The position numbers and the translations under genes were made by a program. From contig NC_046683.1 in the NCBI RefSeq assembly GCF_009870125.1, forward strand, positions 5,332,001 to 5,396,000: 64,000 bases of DNA, given 5' to 3'. The notes under the pieces are model-generated. The model was given only the letters and a program-made list of their open reading frames with translations. It did not search any database and was not told the DNA's origin. Each line of letters opens with the position of its first letter. The first letter of the stretch is position 1. Shown piece by piece: positions 41,301 through 52,500 of the stretch. This DNA is from Drosophila pseudoobscura. Lineage: Eukaryota > Arthropoda > Insecta > Diptera > Drosophilidae.

Positions 41301-42607
41301 TCTACTCTTAAGGAAAATGCAGTATGCCCCTTCCCCTTCCCCCATTCGCAGAAAACACCCAAAGAGAGAGAGAGCGAGAGAGAGAGATACACAATCATCT
41401 ATTGGTTCACAAACACTCAGACACACACACACACACACAGAGACAGACACACGGACACACCAATGCAAAAACAGCGCAATTAGTGCGCCTCATTCTGAAT
41501 TATTTGGATTTTGAGGAGCCAGCGCCTCACGTAGAAACAGATATGTTTTTGGAAGGGCTTTGGGCGGGTAGAGTGGCCAGACCAGCGGCAAGCCGGGACA
41601 CCGCAGGACCGCAGCAATCGAGAAAACCAATCAAGCAAACAATTCAATTACAACCTCTTCTACTTGTTAAGTGTTACCAACTGAACTAAAGCAACAACCC
41701 AATACGTTTTTTTCTCTTCTCTTTGCATTTACTGTCAATAAATCCAACACACTAAAAACAAAAAACCCCACAATCCAAACTCAACTCGAAATTGCCCGAA
41801 ACCGAATTTTCTGAAAAAAAAAACACTATTCAAAAATCAAATCAAAATTATTGATCATAACGTAACGTGTGGGTGGCCATTAAATTAATTCCAACAACCG
41901 AACAATCGAAACAATCGTTGCGCTGCGTTGCCTTGCATCCGAAATGAATGAAATCCTTGCCTGGCCTGTGCGCCACCAGACGGGCCACAACAACAATGGC
42001 ACCGCCAACACCAACACGAACACCAACAACAACAACAACAGCAACAGCACGAGCAGCAGCTGCATCAGCCACAACAATAACTGCGACAACAATAACGGAG
42101 GGAGCAACAGCAGCAACAACAGCAACGACGTGGACGCGGATCAATTGTACATCTACACGACGAGCGCGCTGGGCGATGATATGCTGGGCTACGGCCTGCC
42201 AGCCGAAGGCGCCATCAATGGCATCGGCAGCAACAATGGAAACGGCGAGGCCGGCACCGACGACAGTTCGACGCGGCGCGTGGTTGTGGGCGGTTTTTGC
42301 AAGACATGCAACGTGGTCTGCCACGTTCTGTACGGTTCGCCGATGGGGCGCATGTGCAAGAGTTGTCATACGCATTGGAGGTAGATATTATGCCATGGAT
42401 ACTCTGTATATGTATACTCTACTTTATTTGTATATATACTTATGTATATCCGCTATAAGTTTTACCAACCATCAAAATAATGCTAAGTTTTTTATCTCTC
42501 TCCTCCCTCTCTCTCTCTCTCTTCTCTCTCTTCTCTCCTCTCTGTTCTCAAAAAATATTGCATTCAATTGAATCTTGTTTATGACAACAATGTGCCCCGC
42601 CCCCCCG

Positions 42608-42641
<34 letters not shown>

Positions 42642-44465
42642 TCATTAACGGTGTTCGTCCCGAATCGCGACCCTGCGATAGACGCACGGGCAATCTTCGT
42701 CCAATCTCCGGTCCCGAGAGCAATGTACCCAGACGTTCTACTCACAACAGCGCCGCCACTGCGGCGGCCGACCGCTCCAAGCGCAAACCACCCAAGGGCA
42801 TGTACATCAATCACGACGATATCACTGCCCTCGCCACCTGCAAGAACCGCAGCGTGTATTTGGCCGAACGCGGTCGCAAGAACAGCGCTTTGATGGCTGA
42901 AGTAAGAACAGTGCTAAGCCCTCCCTCCCTGCCCATGCCTGACCCCTGATGCTCGCCTCCACACTCGCCCTCGCCCCTTGCCACTAGGTTAAACTAGGTT
43001 TAAAGCAGTTTACCTTATCTAGATATATATATAGAAGGTCGTTAACTTAAGCTAGAGCTGGAACAATGCAAATATCAAGCATCTCTTCGATAAACTAATA
43101 TAAAATAATCTCGAAAAGTTACAAAAGCGGTCGAAATTCTTTATTCGGCGTATCACACTCGCACGGAGAGCACCAGTCCAATGAGGACAATCATGAGAGT
43201 GGGGCGCACATCACTGCTTTCACATTCACCAACACGCACATAGATATACTACTCACCCGATATATACGTTTACAAGTTAACCAGACCCAATTGTACCTAC
43301 ACATTAGACCCAATGACAATTTTCAATTGAATGCCCCCTGCGCCCTGACCCATTGCAGATACAAAAGAATAGGCAGCATATGGAGCTGTTGGAGAAGGAG
43401 TGCGACGCCATCAATGTGGAGGATGTTGTATCGAAGCCAGCGGCAGCGATTTCGGAAGCGCCCACTGCGCAGCCGCGCACCTCGGCTCGTTGGACTTCGG
43501 ATGAGATCCAGGTGGCGCTCCTGGTCTTGCGCGGCCACGGAAGGAACTATCCGGTGAGTATAACCTCTTTCGTTCGCGGAAATTAAAAGTCATTCTGATG
43601 ATATGCCCTTGTTGAAACTGCAGATGATAGCCAAATACGTGCCCACCAAGACCGAAGCGCATGTCCGTTCCTTCTACCTAAATAATCGGCGCCGATACAA
43701 TCTCGACCAGATCGTGAAGGAGTATGAGGCTGGCAAGTCTGAAGAGTCAGGTGCTGAAGAGCATATCGAACAGGTCGAGGATGGATCGGCACCAGCAGCC
43801 AGTGCAGGCGACTCGGCGGCCAGAGCCAATTCAGGCTCGGTCAGCAAGCCGTTCGGCGATGCCAGCAACAATGGAAGTAACCCCGATCAAGAGTCACAGG
43901 CTAAAAAGGAGGAGAAGCCCGAACTGGTAACAGCTTCAGCAAAGAGCGACAGCAGTGATACACCAGTTGTCACTGCCATTACAATACCCGCCGCGACTGC
44001 TAGTTCAGACAGTAGCCTCGTTGCTGGCGCCGCCGGCGACAAGTCCGCTACAATCACCATTTTGGATGAGTCCGATACAGCCACTAACTGGAGCAACGAT
44101 GTGGCCACCAGCAGCACCAATACTGGCGTTGGCGCCTCATCCTCGTCACTGTCGAGTGCCAGCACTCCACCCGCGCCAATATCGGTTGACCGCAAGGAGC
44201 CCGACAGCGAAGAGCTAGCCACACCCAATCACAGTTCATCTGACGCAGTCGCTGCTGGAGCGAATGCGGCAGTAAGCACAGGTGTGGCCAATGCCAAACG
44301 CGACATCTCCGCCTTGGTAGGTCCCCCCCCACACCCCTGTGCCGCTCCAGTAAAAGCATTTCTTAACGCCACTTCATTTCTTGTATCTGTCCACAGACGT
44401 CTGCCGAACAGCCCCCAGCCAAAAAAGTAGCACTCTGCGCCAACGTGGAATCCCTCGGGAAGTGA
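38302..44465 (+). CDS. CoRest: CoREST transcriptional corepressor (ELM2, two SANT domains)
   Basis: Ten coding exons join in phase to 787 aa: 38302-38515, 38593-38640, 38695-38829, 39038-39252, 39329-39502, 41980-42380, 42682-42901, 43359-43553, 43624-44316 and 44397-44465. The ELM2 region is residues 88-175 ([40 protein letters not shown]). SANT1 is about 178-228 ([38 protein letters not shown]). The linker holds the [15 protein letters not shown] motif conserved with RCOR1. SANT2 is about 511-571 ([39 protein letters not shown]). CoREST bridges the LSD1 demethylase and HDAC1/2 and anchors them to nucleosomes. Exon 6 encodes an Asn-rich stretch and a CxxC-x15-CxxC finger. Its acceptor (cgccaccag) is the least certain. 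The tail beyond 575 is Ser/Ala/Thr-rich. Confidence 0.95.
39503..41979 (+). other. Large CoRest intron
   Basis: 2.5 kb intron between SANT1 and the linker exon. Read-through of the donor gives a stop after 15 extra codons (39550). No nested gene was recognised; it holds CA and GA microsatellites and AT-rich sequence. Confidence 0.6.
40120..40160 (+). repeat. CA dinucleotide microsatellite
   Basis: CA repeat interrupted once by CGCA, in the large CoRest intron between exons 5 and 6. Confidence 0.85.
42614..42641 (+). repeat. CA dinucleotide microsatellite
   Basis: CA repeat immediately upstream of CoRest exon 7, close to its acceptor. Confidence 0.85.
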
Positions 44466-46044
44466 GGGACCTACGCAGCTCGGTGACGTGTTCACATATG
44501 ATATATATATATATATATATACATTTAAATATATACCGATACATACATATATAGCAATCTGTTGTGCAGCCGCCTCGACCTGCACTCAGCTGCGACATCC
44601 TGCTCGAGCCGAAACCACTGGCTATTAACACTGTGCTGGCTGGTCACTGGCTACCATGCTGTCAGTCTGGGTGTAGGGGGTATTTCTAATGTTTTTTTTT
44701 TATTGAATTGACTACATTTATTTCGTTTTTGGGACGCATTTACTACATAAAAAGCATCACAGCATGACCTAGACCTAAAGCAATTGCATTACATTCGTAT
44801 TCCGAATTACACTGAAATTGATTGGACAGGTGCAGATATGTGCATACTTGGATTGGAGTTGGATGAATGGGGTCGCACACGTAGATAAACAGAATGAGGT
44901 GTTTTTACAGAAGTTTCAAAGGTCAAAGATGTATTGTTTAATGGCAGAACGGTTAAAATACTTTCCTATAAACTTATAAGTGCTGACTCGGGGCTGCGCA
45001 GACCACGAAAACTAACGAGAAGTGCCCAGGGAAGTTACTACAGAATCTGTGTGTAATATTAATATAATTTTAATACGAGTATAAACGAATTACACAAGTG
45101 TAAATTATAAACCTTACTGTCACACTTTTTTTTTGAGCTGTAATTAGCATGTAACGAAGCACTTGGCACAGTCTTGACCACATCAACACACAGCAAGACA
45201 GCAAGATGGATCTATTCCGAAAGAGATGGGACCGCTGGCTCCAGTCTTTCCACATACGAGAACGGCAAAGAGATTGCTCGACTTCAACAGCTATTAGATA
45301 AATTACAATATAACTGGACAAAATGTATACAAAAGCGACATCCACTTAAGATCATACAAATAAATACGTTAAACTAAATAAAATAAGGTCTTTTTTTAAG
45401 AGAGATCTGCGTGGCTCTACTCAAATAGAATGCATTCGTTTCACAGCGTTCACCATTCAGTTTTACGAGTTGGAATAGGCTGGAAGCTGGATTCGGTGTT
45501 CGCTTCGGTCCATCTGTTATAATCAGCGATTCAGCTTGCTCATAACTTCGAATTTCTGGCCCAAAACGGACTGAACCTCGGCTTAAGTCTTGGTAATTTT
45601 CACTGTGTCAGATCTCTCACCATCCACTTGATTTTCTTGTAGGGAGAACGAGAAAGCAAGACAAATTTGCTGGGTTTTTGGCTTTCCTTCTGCGTGTGTG
45701 CGTACGTTTCTGTACTTTACACTGAACAAAATAAAACTTAGATATGGCAAGAGGACGTTTTGCAAATGTTACTTGTGCCGAATTTTTGCATATAGCCGAG
45801 GGCACACGAACTCCGCATTACGTTTCGAATCATTTCAGAGACATGCAGACGCAGTCGTGTCCTACGCCGCTCTGGTGATTTTCCCGCTTTAAATCAGTTG
45901 GCGCACGCGCTCTCCTTTTGAACCGGGCGTCCTCCGGCGGCCTTACCCGTTTCGGTGCTGCCAGACCGATGCTGCACCCCCGATCGTGTGCCAGTAACGG
46001 GTACATTCATTACTTACCTGCGCCTTTTACGATGTACGACGCAT
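44466..46044. other. CoRest 3' UTR and intergenic region
   Basis: The stretch begins with the CoRest 3' UTR. AATAAA-type signals occur at 45359-45390. A plus-strand open stretch at about 45190-45377, without an ATG in frame, reads NGKEIARLQQLLDKLQYNWT and looks coding-like but has no recognised family or flanking exon. Nothing else was recognised. Confidence 0.4.
44501..44521 (+). repeat. AT dinucleotide microsatellite
   Basis: AT run in the CoRest 3' UTR, read directly. Confidence 0.85.
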
Positions 46045-46410
46045 GTGCCTTGTAGGTGCATACATTACAGATATCGTCTTCCCACCTGCACCATGCTGTA
46101 CCACATCGGCTTTGACCGGATAAGTTTTCCTTGTTTCCGCCCTCTTCATATTTTCCATTGACAATTTGTTCTTGGTTGTTGTTCTTCTTTAATTTTTGTA
46201 TTTCCCCGAGCTCTATTGGCCGAGACCCTCTCTGGCCACAAACTGCTATGCCGCTTCCGGTTCATATGAGCAAGTGTAAGCTCGATGGCGGCTGGCGGCA
46301 CTCCAGGCGCCTGACTGGTTGACATCTCGAACTCCCCGCCGACTCCTGCTCACGCGGCCCCGATTCCGTGCCTGATCGACGGCGAAATTGTTGATTCACG
46401 CCCACGGGAA
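46045..46410 (+). repeat. Left arm of an inverted duplication (broken copy)
   Basis: It matches the reverse complement of 47135-47850 in several ordered blocks: ctgcaccatgctgtac then atcggctttgaccgg, ggccgagaccctctctggcc then acaaactgct, aactccccgccgactcct, ttccgtgcctg, and atcgacggcgaaatt then acgcccacg. Relative to the right arm it lacks about 200 bp near 46374 and most of the second intron. The first donor is changed from gtaggt to ataagt. Confidence 0.8.
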
Positions 46411-47134
46411 ATAATGTCAGCAACTGCCCCATTCATACCCCGCCGAATCAAGCGCTGGGATATATTTAAAGATCATCACAAATTCCATCACAGAGGACTT
46501 ATGTATCTTACGCATTGCCATAAACCAAGACGTATCTGATTTCCCTCCGCCAGACGGAGTCCAATCCAAGCATTATCGAGGCGTATTCGAGACAGACCGA
46601 TTCCTATCCCAGACAGACAGAACCGTATCACAGCAGGACAGAAACCATCCTCATCCTTCTACCTGGCCAACGACAACAAGGACTTTGACTATGGCAATCA
46701 TGGGAGGGGCTACGCGGGCTACTGGATACTCTAGATAGATCGAGGTAATAAATCTATTTAAAAATCATCCTTGCAACGAATCGGGGAAATACGACTGGAT
46801 GGGGTTGTTTGAGTCCTTACCAAAGGATTAAGGATATTTTTCCAATAACAGGAACCTATGGAACGGCCAGATCGGAGCACAAATAACGGAGAAAACAGGA
46901 TATATGTTGTATATGACTGGAGAAAATATCCTTGATTCTTGGTCCTTGATACTTCATCTCCATCTAGTCAAGGATGTCACAACGATCACAGGAGCAACGT
47001 CTGCTTTTAATTTAGTGGAATTCAAAACCGAGATTTTTAGATTTTCTGATCCCAAGCGAACAGAAATCAGTAGCAATCCACTTTAGCGAATTAAACAAAA
47101 TTTTTAGCATACTTTTGAGGGATTAAAAAACGGA
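46411..47134. other. Spacer between the inverted arms
   Basis: About 720 bp, not recognised. A segment ending at 46731 is open in more than one frame (one ends GRGYAGYWIL then stop) and might be an exon relic. The remainder is AT-rich. Confidence 0.35.
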
Positions 47135-47850
47135 AAAATTATTTTTCGTGGGCGTGTACCAAAAATTCCGCTGTCGATTAGTGGTCCCTGCTGCAGTGGA
47201 CGCAACGCCACATAGTCGACTCAGCGACACAGCAGCGGCATCATGGGTATGGCCCGCAGCAGGAAAGCCAGTTGCTGCCACAGTCTAGCCAGGAGCACAT
47301 CTCCAGGACCTAACGAGAGGACGAGGAGCTACGATGGCGAGCGGACTGGAATGGTAGTGACCCAAAGGCCCAGGCGAAAGGCCACAGGCACGGCATCATG
47401 GCCCCGTGCGAAGGAGCCGGCGGGGAGTTGGCGCATCAAGCGCATATTCGCTTATATTAACCAGAAGACCAGAAGCCGGGTGAAGCCACTGGCATATCGT
47501 TGTCGGCGGGAACGTAGGAGGTATTTCTGGCCAGCGGAGGGGGTGGCACGTTAAAATTAAAGGAAGAGTTAAATACAGAAAATAAATAAATAATAACTGA
47601 ATATCTTTACCTTGGCGGGATAAGGGGAGGGGATCGCGGCTTAGCAGTTTGTGGCCAGAGAGGATCTCGGCCAAGGAGCTGGAGGGAATAACAAAATAAA
47701 AGAACCCATAAAAATAGTGAATGGAAAAAATGAATAGGGGGAGACAAGGAAAACCTACCCGGTCAAAGCCGATAAGGTAAAGCATGGTGCAGATTCCGGA
47801 TAACATTGTGGATGTATGTAACGCCTAGAAGGAATCGTTTCTGGCTACGC
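47135..47850 (-). repeat. Right arm of an inverted duplication (intact copy)
   Basis: Reverse-complement partner of 46045-46410. It carries the extra about 200 bp missing from the left arm and the small three-exon reading frame. Its outer end runs into a DINE-1-like element at 47812, which may have removed upstream sequence. Confidence 0.8.
47457..47806 (-). CDS. Putative small three-exon gene, 61 aa, unknown function
   Basis: On the minus strand, 47806-47759, 47678-47611 and 47526-47457 join in phase to 61 aa. The protein starts MLSGICTMLYLIGFDR, continues LLGRDPLWPQTAKPRSPPLI and ends VASPGFWSSG. Introns are 80 and 84 bp with donors gtaggt and gtaaag and acceptors ccctccag and ctggccag, all typical of Drosophila. 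The first ten or so residues are hydrophobic and might be a signal or membrane anchor; the rest is Pro-rich. Upstream in frame is a stop, but a DINE-1-like element begins only 6 bp away, so the gene may have lost 5' exons. The homologous left copy is disabled. I do not recognise the family. It could equally be a repeat-borne exon set. Confidence 0.4.
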
Positions 47851-47985
47851 ATGTCTCTCTCTCTCACACACACTCTTCGTCGTGCAATGTGTGCACCCTC
47901 TGGCGGAGAGGAGCCATACTGACTGAGTATCGGGTATAAATGTAAAGTCGCGGATGTAGCTACGACTCACAGCGTTCCCCCTCGA
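47812..47985 (-). mobile_element. DINE-1-like fragment next to the small gene
   Basis: Inverted relative to 34466. It carries atgtaacgcctagaaggaat at the inner side, the gtgtgtgagagagagagac, gtgcacacattgcacgac and tatacccgatactcagtcag blocks (read in reverse), and the outer end cgagggggaacgctgtgagt. Confidence 0.65.
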
Positions 47986-49535
47986 ATAAGGCGTTTTACA
48001 TTTTCCAATCTTGCCTTAACACCGCATTCTTGCCACATTTTGATGCAGAAGTTGGGAATTATAAGGATAAGTCGCCTGGCTACTGGTGCTGTCGCGTGCT
48101 GAGGCCTTCCCTTAATACTTTTACCATATTTTGCTTGAGTGCAAATAAAATCATAAACATCCCGAATTCCACCAAATCGAGCGGGAAGCTCATGCAGGGC
48201 TCTAGACGTATGTACAATGTTCATACCAACTATAAGAAACAATTTGTATTGAAATTAGTCGAGCCGTTTGAGAGGAGTTGAACCATAAAACAACGTAACA
48301 CTATTAGATATATTAGATTATGTACATATAGACATATAAAAAAAGATTAAATAATTGATTTTGTTTTTAAATTGTATTACTTTTATTATTTCCATTGATG
48401 GTGTGTCTGGCATAATTAATTAAAAATTACTTTTGTAGTTTTGTTTTGCTTTTGGGTTTTTCCTATTTAAATATACATACAATATATGGTATATGTACTT
48501 TAATTGGTTTCGTGTTTGGACTTAGTTAGTATTACAATTTAATTTAACTTTTTTATGAATTGCTTAGCTAAAAAAAAACCCCTTAGTATAACTAAGTCGA
48601 CACATCTTGATATAGTTCGAAAGCTTCATAGTTTTTTACGATAGCTTGGTTTCGGATTCTTCGGGCCTTATCTCCCTTGATCATCGGGGAGAACGAGAAC
48701 GAGTTGTGTGGATAGTAGAGTGGGCTACTGGGGAGGATTTTGGACCTATTACGACCTACTATGTACGTGTGCTGCACGAGCGAGTATTCGATATTTAGTA
48801 TATAGTAGGCAGGCAATTAAAAATCGTTGAAGAATGGAGAATGAAGTTTCAGTTGGAGCACTGATCACTGATCGGTCACTGATCGCTGAGTCAGTAGCAG
48901 ATTCGATCAGACCATACTTGTCTGCTTTGTGTGGAGTGGAACATACTTAATCCTATCGCTAATGTGTATTGCTATAAATATATATACGGTATGTATATGT
49001 ATATATATTTATTCGTGATTTTCGGTTTACTTTTATTCTTAATAATGTCACGCTAAAATCTCAATACACAATTTAATTAAATCCTATGACTAGTTTCTTA
49101 TTACAGTATATTCCATTTCTATTTGTTTACCTTCGCGTCTGGTTCGGCTTACTCGCTTTCCTTCTAAGACATTTAGTGCACAAAAAAACAGGATAATATC
49201 AACAAGTCTTATAGGTACATCTAGCATGGAGCTAGAAGTGTAACCGAACGATTTGATCGAACTGCGATCTGACCGGTTTGGTTTGCTTTACGGATCTGTA
49301 CTCTAGAGCTGGGGCGTAGGGCTGAAAGCTACCGACTGCCGCCGCACTCTCGTATTTATACTATATACATATATACACAGATATATGCATAGATATAGAT
49401 AGAAGTATTCACGGATGCATGCGTGTGTTGCGGGACACCATTTGACGTACTCGCCCTTAAAACACCGCACATCAACCGCCCACGACTGGGCGGCTGTGGA
49501 GCGATCTTTTAAAAGAAGTCGTCAAAGGTTTTTGA
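47986..49535. other. Probable 3' UTR of the homeobox gene and downstream DNA
   Basis: A minus-strand open stretch at 48242-47967 (ALHELPARFGGIRDVYDFIC) looks partly coding and may be a repeat fragment. The rest, to 49535, is AT-rich and probably 3' UTR of the leftward homeobox gene. No other gene was seen. Confidence 0.4.
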
Positions 49536-52500
49536 TTATGTCTGGTATTGGAGCATTGGTGCCGATAGGTTCGGATGATGCGACGAGTTCATCCGTAGGG
49601 CGGATAGACTCTTGTTGTACCACTCATCTTCCGGGGACATGCCTGAAAGAGACGACAAAAAGAAAGGCACAAAATCATCATCATTTTCAAATTGATTCAA
49701 TTTACTTCGGTCAGTTTTGTTTGGCAATTGTTACTGGTGTTTTTCCAGGCTTTTCTTTTGTAATGGAAGAACATTTTTTTGCTGCCCAAAGACGCCGTGA
49801 GAAGGGTCGATACGGCGGCGGGGCCAGCCCAGGCCCGGAAATTCATTTCAGATGCTAATATCCGGCTAGGCTCTTAGCCCCCATGCTCTTGCCCTGCCAT
49901 GCAAAAGCAGAAAATTTCCTTGCACACGCTTCTTCGATCTAAATAATCCGATAAATACTACGATTATAGAAGCGCCATTGTCGAAATCCTATAATCAAAA
50001 ATCGCCTCCACAGCGGTAATTCCCTTAGATAACACATTAAGCAGGTGGCGATGGAAGGAGAGAGAGGGATTGGCATCTACGCGGTTGGATCGTAAACTAT
50101 TCTTTGAACTCTATAACGAATACGACACAAAAGTCTCTCCTGTTGGATGCTCTTTCTACCTTTCTTTCTTTGCTTCACTATTCTGAAATGCTGCCGCGGG
50201 GATACTGTATAGATACTGTAAATAGAGGCTTACCCATCGAGTCCTGACGCACGCCGACAGACCCCATGTTTGTGCTATGCGCCATTGAAAATGGTTGCGT
50301 CATGCCCGGATACGAGGAGGCGCCCATTTGGAAAAGATCCTGCAATGGATATACATACACATGCGGGATTAGTTTACGTTACTTTGTTTGAGGAATTCCC
50401 TTTGTGGCCTACCTGGGGATACCGATTCATGGTATTGTGATGGGGATATGGCTGGTACCCACGCGACACACTGTAGCCCTGAATATTTCGCATCATTCCG
50501 TTGCAAGATGGGATTACAGACGGTGCCAGCGCCTTCTGGAGCTGTTTCTCCTGCTTGCGATACTTGGCGCGTCGATTCTGAAACCAAACCTGCGAACGGA
50601 AACAAGCCAGAGAAATAAGTAAATTTATATTCAAGTTTGGGTCCCCTTTAAGCTGCTCCATCCCAATTTGATGTCTTCCCTGCCCGTTTCCGAAAACTCC
50701 TTGGAAAAGTCTGTGGTGTGTGTGTGTGTGTGTGACGGACGATGAAGGAAAAGAAAACGGCAAAGCCAAATGGCAAACACTGAGCCCTCTGTCGCTACGT
50801 ATGCTTCTGCCTCTGGCTTTGGCAATGGCCCTGGCTTGGTCTTGGTCCGTCCTGCCTGAGACGACGACGCCAACGTCTTCTAAGTGAAAAAATCTTCTAA
50901 ATTGAAATTGAAAATAAGTTGACGGTGCTATTTGCTTCGAGGGTCGGGTCCCGCCCCAGCTCCGGCAGCTGGCAGGGGGGACAACTCTCCTGCTCAGATA
51001 TTAAAAAAGGTGGCCCTCATCCTCGTCCTTATCTGGGATGGCAAAAAGAAATTGCTAAGATGAAAGCTGTGCTCTGCCCTAGACAACAGCCAGTGCCGCC
51101 ATGGTGGGTGCACGAGGGCCCGGGGTTCGGCGGCGGTGTGAAAAAATGTCCGACATTTTGAAAGATGCTCAGCTTGCTTTGAGTTACTTACATAGGAAGA
51201 CAAGAGGTTACGGTGCACGGGGTACGGCGCGGAATGGGGCGGGGAGGCACAAGTAATGGCGGCACTGAGGGTGGCGTCTGAGGCGCGGGGGTGGAATGTT
51301 AATGGGGGACTGGAGGGCATCACGGTGGTAACTGTTTCTTTCTTTTCGCCGCTTCGCCGCTCCGTCGTTTCGCCGTTTCGTCTTCTGGGTTTTTTCTTTC
51401 ATTTATTTTTTTATTTTTTTTTTCATTATTATTATCTTTGTCCATGGCTATGTATACGCACTATATAAAAATTAATAAGTATATATGTGCATACAAATAC
51501 ATACAGACATATGTACATATGTTTCTGGGTGCGTGTGTTAGCTTAAATGAAAAATACAAGCATGGTCATGTCCTGGCCTGGCCCTGCTTGCTTTCAGGGG
51601 TTGTTTTCAGTGCCCACTTTATTGCTCGTTCGGTTTCATTTGGTTGGCTGCCAGCATAAAAATTCCAGTCAGAGCGTCATCGTATGTACATATGCTTGTT
51701 TGCTTGTGCCTGTTCTCGTGCCCGTGCCTGTACTGGTGCTGGTGCCCGTGCTGATGCCTCATGTTGTGTGTATGCGAATGTGCTGCTGCTAAATAATGCT
51801 CTTAACCATGAGCCATGGATGGCGCTGCCAACTGCTCCTCCTGCCACCTCCTGAGTTCTGTTCGAGGGATGAAAAGCGTTGTCTGAATGTTTCTCTGTCT
51901 CTGTCCGAATGTCTATATGCCATTCAATTTCTAGCTGCTTGTGTGTGTATGCGATAGTGTATGTGTGTGTGTGTGTGGGCGGAGTAACTCAATTAAGGAT
52001 CCATTTGATGGCACACATATATGTACGTATGTATGTATGTATGTACATAGCACATACACATGAATGGATACACGTACATACATATTTTTACATATTTACG
52101 AGTACATGCAAATAGCAAAAACGTTATCCAATATTTTTTTTCCATGGCCCGTGAGGTCTCATTTCTTAAGGCTTTAACTCATCTGGCTTAAAGCCGTGAC
52201 CCCCCGGTGGACCGACCAGCCAATCAAGAAAACTTACAACAAGCACACAAACCCATAACTCCGACAATTAAATTTATTGCTATTTTTATTACCATTATTA
52301 TTTATTGGGATTTTTGTTTTATTCATTATTCCAAAGCATTTCTGACACTATTGGGTATAAGTTTTGAGTTTACGACTCTTTGAAAAGCTATTCCATGGCG
52401 ATTTTACAAAGAAATATAGTTTTATCCGTTAAATTAATCAATTTTCTATAAAAGTGGCTTCTTTTTATTAGCGTAATTTTATTGCCTTATTTTCTATGGG

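Noticed and set aside
47243..47554. 103-codon plus-strand frame within the right arm
   Set aside because: It is antisense to the better supported three-exon reading, is Arg-rich, and has no splice or similarity support.
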